Positions 16,700 to 25,505 of a DNA stretch of 64,000 bases are shown piece by piece. The translations under genes were made by a program, and so were the position numbers. How positions within the stretch are numbered: position 1 is the stretch's first letter; each line of letters begins with the position of its first letter. Origin of the DNA: Peptococcaceae bacterium UBA5752 (GTDB lineage Bacteria > Bacillota > Dehalobacteriia > UBA4068); NCBI GenBank assembly GCA_002419055.1, contig DIFI01000002.1:1-64000 (forward strand), in the 5' to 3' direction. The notes under the pieces are model-generated. The model searched no databases. It had not been told where the DNA came from and saw only the letters and a program-made list of their open reading frames with translations.

Positions 16700-17495
16700 A
16701 GAAAAGCTGCTGATCGGACAATATTATCCGATTGAATCCCCAATCCACCGCTTGGATGCCCGCGCCAAAATATTAGCCAGCCTAATATATATGATAACCT
16801 TATTTGTCGTCAATAACTGGTGGGGCTATGCGCTGATGGCGGCAGTGTTTTTACTAAATACAGCCATATCTCGGTTACCCATGGCTGCTGTCTGGCGTGG
16901 ATTAAAAATAATTTTATATTTCAGTATTTTGACTATGATCTTTAACTTCTTTTTTTACAGTGAGGGTGAAATTATTTGGCAATATAAGGCCTTAATATTA
17001 ACGGATCAGGGAATATTGCATGGTATTGCCATGGGATTGCGCTTGCTGTTGTTAGTAGCCTTTGCTTCTTTACTGACGCTGACCACAACGCCGATTCAAT
17101 TGACTGATGGTTTAGAAAGCTTGCTTAATCCTTTATCGGTGATTAAATTTCCGGCCCATGATATTGCTATGATGACCTCCATTGCTTTACGCTTCATCCC
17201 TACTATTTTAGAGGAATTTGATAGAATTATTTTAGCGCAGCGGGCGCGGGGCGCTACTATCAGCCAAGGTAGTTTTCTCAAACGAGTAAAAGCGATGGTT
17301 CCGTTGATGGTGCCATTATTTGTAGCAGCTTTTAGAAGAGCAGAGGAATTGGCGCAGGCTATGGAAGCTAAATGCTATCGCGGAGGTAAAGGACGTAGCC
17401 GTTGGAAAAAGCCCCAGTGGCATCAAAGGGATAGCGGATATTTAATATTATTTGCATTATTAGTAGTTGCATCAGTGTTGTTACGGGGGATTTAA
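16683..17495 (+). CDS. ecfT: ECF transporter transmembrane subunit EcfT
   Basis: 270 residues with several hydrophobic segments and the coupling-helix motif QRARGAT, plus EAKCYRGG as the second, degenerate copy. GTG 16683 is the start with the best spacing after GGGAGG. EcfT bridges the two ATPases and the substrate-binding S-component. Confidence 0.94.
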   Translation: MAALFKEKLLIGQYYPIESPIHRLDARAKILASLIYMITLFVVNNWWGYALMAAVFLLNTAISRLPMAAVWRGLKIILYFSILTMIFNFFFYSEGEIIWQYKALILTDQGILHGIAMGLRLLLLVAFASLLTLTTTPIQLTDGLESLLNPLSVIKFPAHDIAMMTSIALRFIPTILEEFDRIILAQRARGATISQGSFLKRVKAMVPLMVPLFVAAFRRAEELAQAMEAKCYRGGKGRSRWKKPQWHQRDSGYLILFALLVVASVLLRGI

Positions 17496-17496
17496 T

Positions 17497-18270
17497 ATGG
17501 TGAGGATTAAGTTGACAATTGCCTATGACGGCACTGATTATTGCGGTTGGCAGCGGCAAGCGAACAAATCGGCAACTGTCCAGCAAACAATAGAGGATGC
17601 TCTTGCATCATTATTATATCAGCCGATAACCATTCATGGCGCCGGACGAACGGATAGCGGTGTTCATGCCTTAGGTCAGGTAGCCAGTTTTGAGTGTTGT
17701 AAGCCGTTTCCTGCCTCAAATTTACAACATGCTTTAAATAATATATTACCGTCTGATATCAGGATTATCAGCACAGAAGAAGCCGCAGATGATTTTCATG
17801 CCCGTTATTGTGCTATCGGCAAAAGATATATTTATCTTATTGATTGCAATGGACAAGCAAATGCTTTTAATTGCCGTTACGGTTGGCATTTACCGGGGAA
17901 ATTGGATATTAAAGCGATGCAGCAAGCGGCTGCATTATTAGTTGGCAAACATGATTATTATCATTTTTCGGCACGCGGAAGTAATGCCAAAACAACGGTA
18001 CGTACTATCAAATCAATTAATATCTATCAGCCTAATATTATAGCACCGGTCTTTCCTTGGCAGTATTTGCATGATCCATGGGTAATTGAGGCGACTGCAG
18101 ACGGTTTTTTATACAAAATGATGAGAATAATTAGCTGTCGTTTAATAGCGGTAGGACAAGGTATAATATCGCTGTCTGACATCGGGGGATATCTTGACGG
18201 TAGTTTTAATAAAAACATTCAATTAGCACCGGCTAAAGGCTTATTATTAGCTAATGTATACTTTAAATAA
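17497..18270 (+). CDS. truA: tRNA pseudouridine(38-40) synthase
   Basis: 257 residues. Isomerises uridines 38-40 of the anticodon stem-loop. The catalytic aspartate lies in GAGRTDSGVHALGQ. The start MVRIKLTIAYDGTDYCGW is typical, one base after the ecfT stop. The order ecf-truA-rplM is common in Bacillota. Confidence 0.96.
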   Translation: MVRIKLTIAYDGTDYCGWQRQANKSATVQQTIEDALASLLYQPITIHGAGRTDSGVHALGQVASFECCKPFPASNLQHALNNILPSDIRIISTEEAADDFHARYCAIGKRYIYLIDCNGQANAFNCRYGWHLPGKLDIKAMQQAAALLVGKHDYYHFSARGSNAKTTVRTIKSINIYQPNIIAPVFPWQYLHDPWVIEATADGFLYKMMRIISCRLIAVGQGIISLSDIGGYLDGSFNKNIQLAPAKGLLLANVYFK

Positions 18271-18294
18271 TGAATTAATTTGTATATATTTTTC

Positions 18295-18323
18295 TTGACA
18301 GCATTTGCTATAACATATATAAT
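18295..18323 (+). promoter_or_regulatory. Consensus sigma-A promoter for rplM-rpsI
   Basis: TTGACA (18295-18300), a 17-nt spacer and TATAAT (18318-18323): a perfect match to the housekeeping consensus. It gives rplM-rpsI its own transcription start despite the upstream operon. Confidence 0.9.
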
Positions 18324-18336
18324 ATTTGAGTACGCT

Positions 18337-18368
18337 CTTTGTCTTAGCCCCGTTAGGCAATAGCAAAG
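18337..18368 (+). promoter_or_regulatory. Leader hairpin of rplM, possibly the L13 leader
   Basis: CTTTG (18337-18341) pairs with CAAAG (18364-18368), enclosing TT-A-GCC (18344-18349) paired with GGCAA (18356-18360) with one bulged A. It begins about 7 nt after the expected start site. An L13 autoregulatory leader is known in Bacillota; whether this is that RNA needs a covariance-model match. Confidence 0.5.
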
Positions 18369-18403
18369 AATTGATTGTAATGCTTTTTAAGGAGGTAATC
18401 AAC

Positions 18404-18832
18404 TTGGGTACTTACATGGCAAAGCCAGCTGATATCCAAAGAGATTGGTATATTATTGACGCGACCGGAAAACCTCTGGGACGTGTTTCTACCGAAGCTG
18501 CCCGCCTTTTGCGTGGTAAGCATAAACCGATCTTTACACCAAATACTGACACCGGTGATTTTGTAATTATTATAAATGCCGGACAAGTGGTGTTGACAGG
18601 AAATAAATTGGAACAAAAGAAATATTATCATCACAGCGGTTATCCGGGTGGTATTAAAGAAGTTGCCTATAAAGACTTAATGGCCACCAGACCGACTTTG
18701 GTTGTTGAGAAGGCTGTACGCGGTATGTTGCCTCATAATAGATTAGGCAGATCACTGTTTACTAAGCTCAAAGTTTATGCCGGTAATGAACATCCGCATA
18801 CTGCTCAAAAACCTTTAAATTGGGAGTTTTAA
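18404..18832 (+). CDS. rplM: 50S ribosomal protein L13
   Basis: 142 residues. The start is TTG 18404 (MGTYMAKPADIQRDWY), 8 nt after AAGGAGG 18389-18395; the internal ATG 18416 would have a 20-nt spacer. Clostridial L13 proteins typically begin with this short TYMAKP lead. The signature VVEKAVRGMLPHNRLGR is intact. Confidence 0.96.
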   Translation: MGTYMAKPADIQRDWYIIDATGKPLGRVSTEAARLLRGKHKPIFTPNTDTGDFVIIINAGQVVLTGNKLEQKKYYHHSGYPGGIKEVAYKDLMATRPTLVVEKAVRGMLPHNRLGRSLFTKLKVYAGNEHPHTAQKPLNWEF

Positions 18833-18856
18833 TATAAGGGAAGGGAGGAAAAATTA

Positions 18857-19249
18857 ATGACAGAACTTAAGTTTTATCAAACAGGACGCCGTAAAAATGC
18901 CGTGGCCAAAGTATGGTTAGCTCCCGGCACAGGCAAGTTCTCCGTAAACAAAAAAGAGCTTGATGAATATTTCGGCAAGAAAACATTAGAAATGATTGTA
19001 CGGCAGCCTTTTGAAATAACCTCCACCCTTGGCAAATTTGATGTTATTGCCAGCGTGCATGGTGGCGGTATAAGCGGCCAGGCCGGCGCTTTGCGTCATG
19101 GCATTTCTCGCGCATTGGCCAGTTCCGATATCGAATTGCGGCCGGTATTGAAGAGTGCAGGTTTGATTTCCCGCGATCCAAGAATGAAAGAGCGGCGTAA
19201 ATACGGTTTGAAAAAGGCCCGTAAAGCCAGCCAATTTTCCAAGAGATAG
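18857..19249 (+). CDS. rpsI: 30S ribosomal protein S9
   Basis: 130 residues ending RRKYGLKKARKASQFSKR, the C-terminal tail that touches the P-site tRNA. QTGRRKNAVAKVWL and the GGGISGQAGALRHGISRAL block are diagnostic. Confidence 0.98.
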   Translation: MTELKFYQTGRRKNAVAKVWLAPGTGKFSVNKKELDEYFGKKTLEMIVRQPFEITSTLGKFDVIASVHGGGISGQAGALRHGISRALASSDIELRPVLKSAGLISRDPRMKERRKYGLKKARKASQFSKR

Positions 19250-19258
19250 TTTTTTATT

Positions 19259-19290
19259 ACAAGGGGCGGTTTACCGCCCCTTGTTTTTTA
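19259..19290 (+). terminator. Rho-independent terminator after rpsI
   Basis: An 11-bp GC-rich stem (19259-19269 with 19274-19284), TTTA loop, then T-run to 19289. Confidence 0.93.
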
Positions 19291-19308
19291 GTGAGGAGGT
19301 AGAATTTT

Positions 19309-19710
19309 ATGCAGCATCCGGTTTACGCTACATTATTGAGCGGTATTGACGGTGATATCCAATTACCACTGTTATTGTGGATGAAAGAGCATCTCTCGGT
19401 AGAAGGTGTTGACTATATAGATCATATTGCCTTTCCGGAAATTGATCAAAAAATAATAGCCGGTGATCAGATGATTTCCGATGCGATTAGCTATTCGTTA
19501 AACAATCATTATTCGCAAACAATTGCCGTGGCTGGACATACCGTCTTGGATAGTAAAGAGGATGTGCTTGAAAGCGCTGAGCAAATTAAACAGAGGGTAA
19601 TCCATGCGGCTAAGTTGCTGGCAAATGCCTGTTGGCAGCGGCCGGTGTTAGGAATCTTTGTAGATCAATATAGTCAAGTAGAATTGATATTCGATAGCGA
19701 GCAAGTATAA
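19309..19710 (+). CDS. Carbonic-anhydrase-like small protein without metal ligands
   Basis: 133 residues. The layout resembles the small beta-carbonic-anhydrase-like proteins of Clostridia: an N-terminal CIDGR-x-Q-x-P strand, a PG turn, a central GHxDCAGN motif and a C-terminal GLWVN-x-x-W strand. Here those read SGIDGDIQLPLLLW, AFPEID, VAGHTVLDSKED and LGIFVDQYSQVELI. The zinc cysteines and the catalytic aspartate-arginine pair are replaced, so carbonic anhydrase activity is not expected. A good SD (GAGGAGG) and intact frame argue for a maintained, non-catalytic protein. Family assignment is from memory of the pattern. Confidence 0.5.
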   Translation: MQHPVYATLLSGIDGDIQLPLLLWMKEHLSVEGVDYIDHIAFPEIDQKIIAGDQMISDAISYSLNNHYSQTIAVAGHTVLDSKEDVLESAEQIKQRVIHAAKLLANACWQRPVLGIFVDQYSQVELIFDSEQV

Positions 19711-19718
19711 TATTAGCC

Positions 19719-19881
19719 TTATTCAATAACTTCATTTTCTATACTATTAGTCGATGTTTCAAAAAAAGCTATTGTAGCGAAAGTATCTCTCAGCTGAGAT
19801 ATCAAAGCTAATAATTCAATTTCTTCTGCGGTTTTATTCCTTGAAATTGCCACAGCAAGTACGGCAACTCCAGGGGCTCAT
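19719..19881 (-). pseudogene. Frame-broken small gene, resembling a DUF6774-type protein
   Basis: On the minus strand an open stretch from 19877 down to a TAA at 19719-19721 encodes PGVAVLAVAISRNKTAEEIE then LLALISQLRDTFATIAFFET, with typical codon use. This resembles small Clostridial proteins with a TPEELxLLaxxxTQLGDTLaTIAA pattern. The only plausible start, ATG 19879-19881 after GGGGTGA, is out of frame by one base, and a TGA precedes the coding frame. GTG at 19851-19853 could start a 44-residue product without a clear SD. One-base frameshift decay is the simplest reading. Confidence 0.5.
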
Positions 19882-19942
19882 TCAAAATCACCCCAAATTT
19901 GTTTTTATTTATGTTATTAGTTTAAATAATATTATTAAAATA

Positions 19943-19972
19943 AAAAAGACGGATATAAATTCCGTCTTTTTA
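19943..19972 (-). terminator. Terminator of the tRNA-Cys/tRNA-Leu unit
   Basis: AAAAAGACGGA and TCCGTCTTTTT pair around a TATAAAT-type loop. T-runs occur on both strands; on the minus strand it follows tRNA-Leu directly. Confidence 0.8.
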
Positions 19973-19983
19973 TTTAGAATTAT

Positions 19984-20070
19984 TGGTGCCGGAGACCGGG
20001 GTCGAACCGGTACGAGGTCGCCCTCGCAGGATTTTAAGTCCTGTGCGTCTGCCTATTCCGCCACTCCGGC
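19984..20070 (-). tRNA. tRNA-Leu (UAA)
   Basis: On the minus strand: acceptor GCCGGAG pairs with CTCCGGC, ACCA is encoded, and a long variable arm is present (87 nt in all). The anticodon loop CTTAAAA gives anticodon UAA. Confidence 0.95.
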
Positions 20071-20073
20071 ATT

Positions 20074-20147
20074 TGGAGGCGCCACCCAGATTTGAACTGG
20101 GGGTAAAGGATTTGCAGTCCTCTGCCTTACCACTTGGCTATGGCGCC
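20074..20147 (-). tRNA. tRNA-Cys (GCA)
   Basis: 74 nt with encoded CCA. Acceptor GGCGCC pairs with GGCGCC, and the anticodon loop CTGCAAA gives GCA. It lies 3 nt upstream of tRNA-Leu in the same transcript. Confidence 0.95.
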
Positions 20148-20158
20148 ACAGCAAGAGT

Positions 20159-20187
20159 ATCTTACCATATATGAACGTTTTTTGCAA
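20159..20187 (-). promoter_or_regulatory. Promoter of the tRNA-Cys/tRNA-Leu unit
   Basis: On the minus strand TTGCAA (20182-20187), a 17-nt spacer and TAAGAT (20159-20164) stand 12 nt before tRNA-Cys. Confidence 0.6.
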
Positions 20188-20288
20188 TACCTCTTTATAT
20201 TGAAAAATAAAAAAACACTATTGGATATTTTGTATAAAAAAGATTCATACCGCCAAAATAATATTGTCAAAAATTATGGAGGGTGACT

Positions 20289-21209
20289 ATGAATAAATAC
20301 TTTTATGCAATACAGGGCAGTAAAAGACTGTCTAAATTATTATTGTTTATATTAATAGTTGCAATTATTACTTGTGTGATAGTTACTGATATGTACGATC
20401 AAGCGTCTGCTGCTCTTGCACAGGGAAGTAGCGGCCAACAGGTCAAAGAAGTACAACAGCGTCTTAAAGAATGGGGCTATTACTATGGCCGTGTAGATGG
20501 CGTTTTTGGCACTCAAACCAAATCAGCTGTCGTCAAATTCCAGCAATATAACGGATTGACCGCTGATGGCGTTGTTGGCAGTCAAACGCTGGCAGCATTA
20601 GGGCTTTCCGGTTTGTCTAACAAGTCAGTATCTGTTCTTGCTCAAGGCAGTAGCGGTCAACAAGTAAAAGAGGTGCAACAGAAGCTAAAAAACTGGGGCT
20701 ATTATACCGGCAGCATAGACGGTGTCTTTGGTAGTCAGACAAAGGCTGCGGTGATCAAATTTCAAAAGAACAACGGGTTGACTGCCGATGGTGTTGTCGG
20801 CAAACAAACGCTGGTGGCATTAGGGTTAGCATCTTCATCCGGAAGCTATAACGAGACATCAGATGACGTAGCTTTATTAGCAAAAGTAATTTATGCCGAG
20901 TCGGAAGCGGAGCCATATATCGGCAAGGTCGCAGTTGGTGCGGTGATGCTAAATCGTGTAGGAAGCTCATCATTCCCCAACACTTTGAGCGGGGTTATCT
21001 ATCAATCATATGCGTTGGAATCGGTCAGTAATGGCCGTTATGGCAGCGGATATAACGATGAGTGTTTAAAAGCAGCCCGCGAGGCAGTCAACGGCTGGGA
21101 TCCGTCTTATGGTTGTTTGTATTTCTGGAATCCGGCTACAGCTACCAGTACTTGGATTTGGTCGCGTAAAATCGTTGTCACTTATGGTAAACATGTGTTT
21201 GGCATCTAA
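20289..21209 (+). CDS. sleB: Spore cortex-lytic enzyme SleB with two peptidoglycan-binding domains
   Basis: 306 residues: membrane or signal segment 15-34, two peptidoglycan-binding repeats (about 46-105 and 120-180) and a C-terminal SleB/CwlJ hydrolase domain (about 195-306). Catalytic Glu204 lies in YAESEAEPY. The usual SleB has one binding domain; here the two repeats share long identical stretches, including SSGQQVKEVQQ, indicating recent duplication. It hydrolyses cortex peptidoglycan containing muramic-delta-lactam during germination. ATG 20289 follows GGAGGG. A weak sigma-G-like pair, TGGATA 20222 and CATACC 20246, lies upstream. ypeB follows after 12 nt. Confidence 0.9.
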   Translation: MNKYFYAIQGSKRLSKLLLFILIVAIITCVIVTDMYDQASAALAQGSSGQQVKEVQQRLKEWGYYYGRVDGVFGTQTKSAVVKFQQYNGLTADGVVGSQTLAALGLSGLSNKSVSVLAQGSSGQQVKEVQQKLKNWGYYTGSIDGVFGSQTKAAVIKFQKNNGLTADGVVGKQTLVALGLASSSGSYNETSDDVALLAKVIYAESEAEPYIGKVAVGAVMLNRVGSSSFPNTLSGVIYQSYALESVSNGRYGSGYNDECLKAAREAVNGWDPSYGCLYFWNPATATSTWIWSRKIVVTYGKHVFGI

Positions 21210-21221
21210 AAGGAGCATATT

Positions 21222-22595
21222 ATGAGTAAAGAACGAGGCATGAAATTATTAACAATATTAGTTACTGTAGCTTTATTTGTTGCTTTACTTTGGGGTTACG
21301 GTGAGCGCCAACAAAAACAAGTGCTTTATAATCATTTAGAATATCAATATCAACGAGCTTATTATAATTATATCGGCAATCTTGAAAAATTAACGCTATT
21401 GACAGGAAAAGCACGTCTGGCTGGTACTTTGCAAAGTGCCATTTTATTGGGAGAGATTCAATCTGAAGCTAATTCAGCAGCAACCAATTTGGCGATATTG
21501 CCGATTAAAGAGGAAATATCGCGAACACAAATATATTTTAACCAGCTGACTGATTACGCTTTATCTTTAAGTCAAGGTATCAGCCGCGGAGAGGAATTAA
21601 GCGCAGATGATCGCACGACGCTGGCTGATATATATAATCAATTGCAAGGTATTTATGATGATTCGATGCAGTTGCATGATGCTATTGCTACTGGAGAGGC
21701 AGTATTTGCAGAACGTATAGTGTGGTGGTCGAATTTATGGCCGACTGCGCAAGCACAAACAAATTCTGATATCAATACCAGTTTTGCTAATTTAAATCAG
21801 GCTATTGATGGTTATGAGCAATTGAAATATAATGGCAAATACTCATCGCATATGCAAACAAAAACAGCTAAAGGGTTAGCTGATTGTGAGGAAATAAGCC
21901 TTGATGAAGCAAAAAACGCTGCTGTTGAGTTTTTAAATATATGTGGTTTAGATGATTATGAAATTAGTTCCTCGAGTGAGGCTGCCTCGGCCCAGATCCC
22001 TGTTTATGTTTTTGTGTGTAGCGATGATCAAAATCAATTAAATATAGCTGTTAGTGTTTGTGGTGGTAAGCTGATTTCTTTATTTGGTGAAATAACTGCG
22101 CAAGAGGCGCAACAGAGTATTAATATTGAAGCAGCAAAAGATTATGCAGCTACACTGCTAGAGGAGTCAGGTTATACGGATATGGTACTGGCATCGGTCA
22201 AGACTAATGATCAGCAAACTGTTATGAAATATGTACGCAAATCTGACGATATAACTTATTATCCTGATAGCATTAGTATTAAGGTCAATTTGGACAAAGG
22301 TCTGGTTTCCGGCTTTGACGCCAGTGAGTATTGGCTAAATTATTGCGAACGGGATTTTAGCGGCACCGAAATGTTCGACCAACAGACTGTTATTGATGGA
22401 TTAGGCGATGATTTTACGGTGAGCGGTAGTTCTCTGGCGGTGATATGTGACGGATGCGGCGGCGAGAAACTATGCTATGAAATCCGTGGCGGTTACCAAG
22501 GAGAGGAATATTGGCAATATATTAATACTGACGGGGGTACTGATGAGAGCTTATTGCTTAATAGTGTTTCCAAGGATGGGTATTGTCAGCGTTAA
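21222..22595 (+). CDS. ypeB: Germination protein YpeB
   Basis: 457 residues, close to the usual 450. An N-terminal membrane anchor (residues 8-25) is followed by a helical region with YQRAYYNYIGNLEKLTLLTG and then PepSY-like repeats (ISLDEAKNAAVEFLNICGL; INIEAAKDYAATLLEESGY). YpeB is needed to hold and protect SleB in the spore. Operon order sleB-ypeB supports the call. Confidence 0.92.
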   Translation: MSKERGMKLLTILVTVALFVALLWGYGERQQKQVLYNHLEYQYQRAYYNYIGNLEKLTLLTGKARLAGTLQSAILLGEIQSEANSAATNLAILPIKEEISRTQIYFNQLTDYALSLSQGISRGEELSADDRTTLADIYNQLQGIYDDSMQLHDAIATGEAVFAERIVWWSNLWPTAQAQTNSDINTSFANLNQAIDGYEQLKYNGKYSSHMQTKTAKGLADCEEISLDEAKNAAVEFLNICGLDDYEISSSSEAASAQIPVYVFVCSDDQNQLNIAVSVCGGKLISLFGEITAQEAQQSINIEAAKDYAATLLEESGYTDMVLASVKTNDQQTVMKYVRKSDDITYYPDSISIKVNLDKGLVSGFDASEYWLNYCERDFSGTEMFDQQTVIDGLGDDFTVSGSSLAVICDGCGGEKLCYEIRGGYQGEEYWQYINTDGGTDESLLLNSVSKDGYCQR

Positions 22596-22610
22596 GTAAG
22601 AAATAGAGAA

Positions 22611-22648
22611 AAGATGGCTGCCTTAATAAGACAGCCATCTTTTTATGT
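22611..22648 (+). terminator. Terminator after ypeB, bidirectional
   Basis: AAGATGGCTG pairs with CAGCCATCTT, then TTTTT. It also lies immediately after the convergent penicillin-binding protein gene. Confidence 0.88.
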
Positions 22649-22654
22649 TAAATA

Positions 22655-25432
22655 TTATTGATGGGTATAGTTGACTGTTGATGACCAAGAACTGGTGGTT
22701 TTATTGATAGTGTCATAGGCATATACTCGATATTTGTAGCTTTGGCCGCTGACAACGCTATCATCTATATATGCATAGTCATAAACGGAGAATTTGGTTT
22801 TGTTGCCGGAACTATCGGTACGCTCCACTACATAAATAGTTGTTGAAGCATCGTTTTCGGCATACCAGGATATATAACAGCCCTCAGTTGTATAAACAGC
22901 ACTGATGTTGCTTGGCGACTTTGGTTTTGAGCCGTTGTTGGTCGATCCCGATTTATATGTGATTGCGTGATCTGACAATGAGCAATAAGCTGTAGGAACA
23001 GATTCAGGCGCATAATATCTGGTTGCAACATATTCATCGGGACAGCCTCCGCTATCGCCATTACCGGCAATATTTGCTAATACTAATGTACTACCATGAC
23101 GTGGGTCGGTACAGATGGATACTTTAATCAGGCCTTCCTGTACTGTTGTATGCAATGTACAACTCGCCGGTGCATAGAGACCGGCATCAGCGACACCTTT
23201 AAGCGATATGCCTTTCTCCCGGATAATTCTTACTTCTTTGGTTGTGTTGGGACAGTATTCGGTAGCTAATCCTTTACTGTCAACACAGATTTCTACAGTT
23301 TTCCATATATCACTTGACTCGGTAACGATATCGTCTTCATTGCATATTTCGGTGCCGATATACTCATCAGGCGTTAATGAGCTGGGCAATAAACCGCTTT
23401 TTGTATCTATGGTTACAGTAGTAATCCCCGAAGGTTCGTCAAAAGTGCCGGCTGGCGTATCGGACAGGGAGGCGGTCATCACCTTTTTCCAGATTTTTGC
23501 CGGATATGAACCGCCGCCACCCCATGAAAGTCGCAGATATTGGGCGTTGCCGTCTTCGTCCTTGGTATTATCATAGCCCATCCAGACGACACCTACCAGT
23601 TCCGGCGTATAAGCGGCGAACCAAGCGTCTTTATAGCCGCCTTTACCTTCAAATTCCTTAAGATCAGGCAACTGAGTAGTACCGGTCTTTGAGGCAACGG
23701 GGCGGTTCATTTTTGCGTTTTTGCCTGTACCACCGGTAGTAACAGATTGGAGCATATCTGTCATGATATAGGCGGTTTGCTTGCTGAAAACTTTAGTTTC
23801 ATCGTAAGAGGCATCATAAATGACATTGCCGTCAGCATCGGTGATTTTTGTGATACAATGAGGCTCTATATAATTACCGGAGTTTGCAAAGGTACTGTAA
23901 GCTCCTGCCATATCGACAGGAGAAACGCCATTGGTTAATCCTCCCAATGCTAAAGCAAGGTTGGTATCATCTGCGACTAAAGGCAAGCCCATTTTGACGC
24001 CGTATTCCCAGCCAGTTTCGGGAGTGATTTCTTGTAGCATTTTTACTGCAGCCATATTGACAGATTTCATGATTGCCGTACGCATAGAGATACGTCCGCG
24101 CCAGGTGCTGTCGTAGTTGGTTGGGCTGTAACTCACGCCAAAGGTGGTGGGGGTATCCAGCAAAACTGTTCCGGGATAATAACCTTGATCGACTGCCGGT
24201 CCGTAGACTACGATCGGTTTAATCGTAGAACCGGGTTGACGTGTCAGGTCAATAGACCTGTTAAAACCGCGTTTTGTCTCATAGACTCGTCCGCCGACTA
24301 CACCTCGCACTTCGCCAGTGTAGGGATCCATAACCGCCATGGCGCTTTCAACTATATCATTGCTGGGACTTTCGGGGAAATTACTGCTATCGTTGTATAC
24401 CTCTTCCATGGCTGTTTGAACGTCGGTATCCATGGTGCTGTAAATATTGTAACCACCTGAATATATTGATGCAGTCGACATATCCAGGTCTGATAGTATA
24501 TCTGAAGCCTCTTCGATCACATAATCGACAAACCAGCCATATTCATAACCTAAAGATGCAGATTGAGATTCGGAGGAGGATACATCCAGCTCTTCATCTT
24601 GTGCTTCTTTAGCGATTTCTCCATAAGTATCTTCATCATATTTGATCAGGTTGTCCAAAACAGTATTTCGTATTTGCAGAGCTCTTTCCGGATGGTTATA
24701 TGGAGAATAGTAGCCGGGACTGCGGACTATGCCGGCTAACATTGCGGCTTCACTCAAGGTCAGATCCTTTGCGGGTTTGTCAAAATAGTATTGGGAAGCA
24801 GCTTCAACACCATATGTGCCGGGTGCAAGATAAATTTCGTTCAGATAATAGTTTAAAATTTCGTCTTTGTCGAATTTTTGCTCAACTTTGATAGCCAACA
24901 CTGCCTCTTTGAGCTTATTTAGCATGGTTTTTTCTGTGTCATTAAGGATCGTGGTGCTTACCAGCTGCATAGTAATTGTGCTGGCTCCTTGTGTATAAGA
25001 TCCCGAACGCAGATCGGCAAAAGCGGCACGGAAGATTGCGATGATATCAACGCCATTATGACCGTAAAAACGTACGTCTTCTGTTGATATGAAGGCGTCT
25101 TTTAAGTGTTGGGGCATTTCATCAAGAGAAATATCTACTCTGTTTTCGCCGCCGTTCAGAGCAGCTATTTCCTTTTCATCCGTATCATAGATAATACTTG
25201 ACCGCATTGATAAAATGCTCTCGGAGTTTACATCCGGCAACGTTGCGGCTATGCAGAAAACAACACCCGCTGATACTATTAAGAAAACAACAAATGCCAT
25301 TAATAGCATTAGCAGAACATGACGGACGTTAAGCTTTCTTTTTCTTTTTCTTCTATGCAAACCGGCATCTTGATTATCCATCGTTGTTACGTTGGATCTG
25401 TTTCTGCCGATTGGCAATTTAAATTTTGGCAT
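22655..25432 (-). CDS. Class A penicillin-binding protein with C-terminal fibronectin type III domain
   Basis: 925 residues from MPKFKLPIG (SD GGAGGTAATTAT; an in-frame start 21 nt upstream is rejected). Basic cytoplasmic tail, membrane helix about 38-63, GT51 glycosyltransferase (catalytic Glu118 in STEDVRFYGHNG), a transpeptidase domain with Ser402-x-x-Lys405 in GSTIK, SVN 457-459 and KTG 582-584, then a Ser/Pro linker and an FnIII module from about 840 (PSNISAVYTTEGCYISWY). It polymerises and crosslinks peptidoglycan. PBP1a/PonA-like; it could be vegetative or sporulation-associated, given its neighbours ypeB and yunB. Confidence 0.95.
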   Translation of the reverse strand: MPKFKLPIGRNRSNVTTMDNQDAGLHRRKRKRKLNVRHVLLMLLMAFVVFLIVSAGVVFCIAATLPDVNSESILSMRSSIIYDTDEKEIAALNGGENRVDISLDEMPQHLKDAFISTEDVRFYGHNGVDIIAIFRAAFADLRSGSYTQGASTITMQLVSTTILNDTEKTMLNKLKEAVLAIKVEQKFDKDEILNYYLNEIYLAPGTYGVEAASQYYFDKPAKDLTLSEAAMLAGIVRSPGYYSPYNHPERALQIRNTVLDNLIKYDEDTYGEIAKEAQDEELDVSSSESQSASLGYEYGWFVDYVIEEASDILSDLDMSTASIYSGGYNIYSTMDTDVQTAMEEVYNDSSNFPESPSNDIVESAMAVMDPYTGEVRGVVGGRVYETKRGFNRSIDLTRQPGSTIKPIVVYGPAVDQGYYPGTVLLDTPTTFGVSYSPTNYDSTWRGRISMRTAIMKSVNMAAVKMLQEITPETGWEYGVKMGLPLVADDTNLALALGGLTNGVSPVDMAGAYSTFANSGNYIEPHCITKITDADGNVIYDASYDETKVFSKQTAYIMTDMLQSVTTGGTGKNAKMNRPVASKTGTTQLPDLKEFEGKGGYKDAWFAAYTPELVGVVWMGYDNTKDEDGNAQYLRLSWGGGGSYPAKIWKKVMTASLSDTPAGTFDEPSGITTVTIDTKSGLLPSSLTPDEYIGTEICNEDDIVTESSDIWKTVEICVDSKGLATEYCPNTTKEVRIIREKGISLKGVADAGLYAPASCTLHTTVQEGLIKVSICTDPRHGSTLVLANIAGNGDSGGCPDEYVATRYYAPESVPTAYCSLSDHAITYKSGSTNNGSKPKSPSNISAVYTTEGCYISWYAENDASTTIYVVERTDSSGNKTKFSVYDYAYIDDSVVSGQSYKYRVYAYDTINKTTSSWSSTVNYTHQ

Positions 25433-25505
25433 ATAATTACCTCCATAAAGCATAATTACGGCTTAAAATACATTATATCATGTTTATCTGTAAATAATCA
25501 ACTAA

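Noticed and set aside
15048..17495. A dedicated substrate transporter (cobalt or nickel) from the ecf genes
   Set aside because: There is no S-component or metal-specific partner; the location next to truA-rplM is that of the general ECF module.
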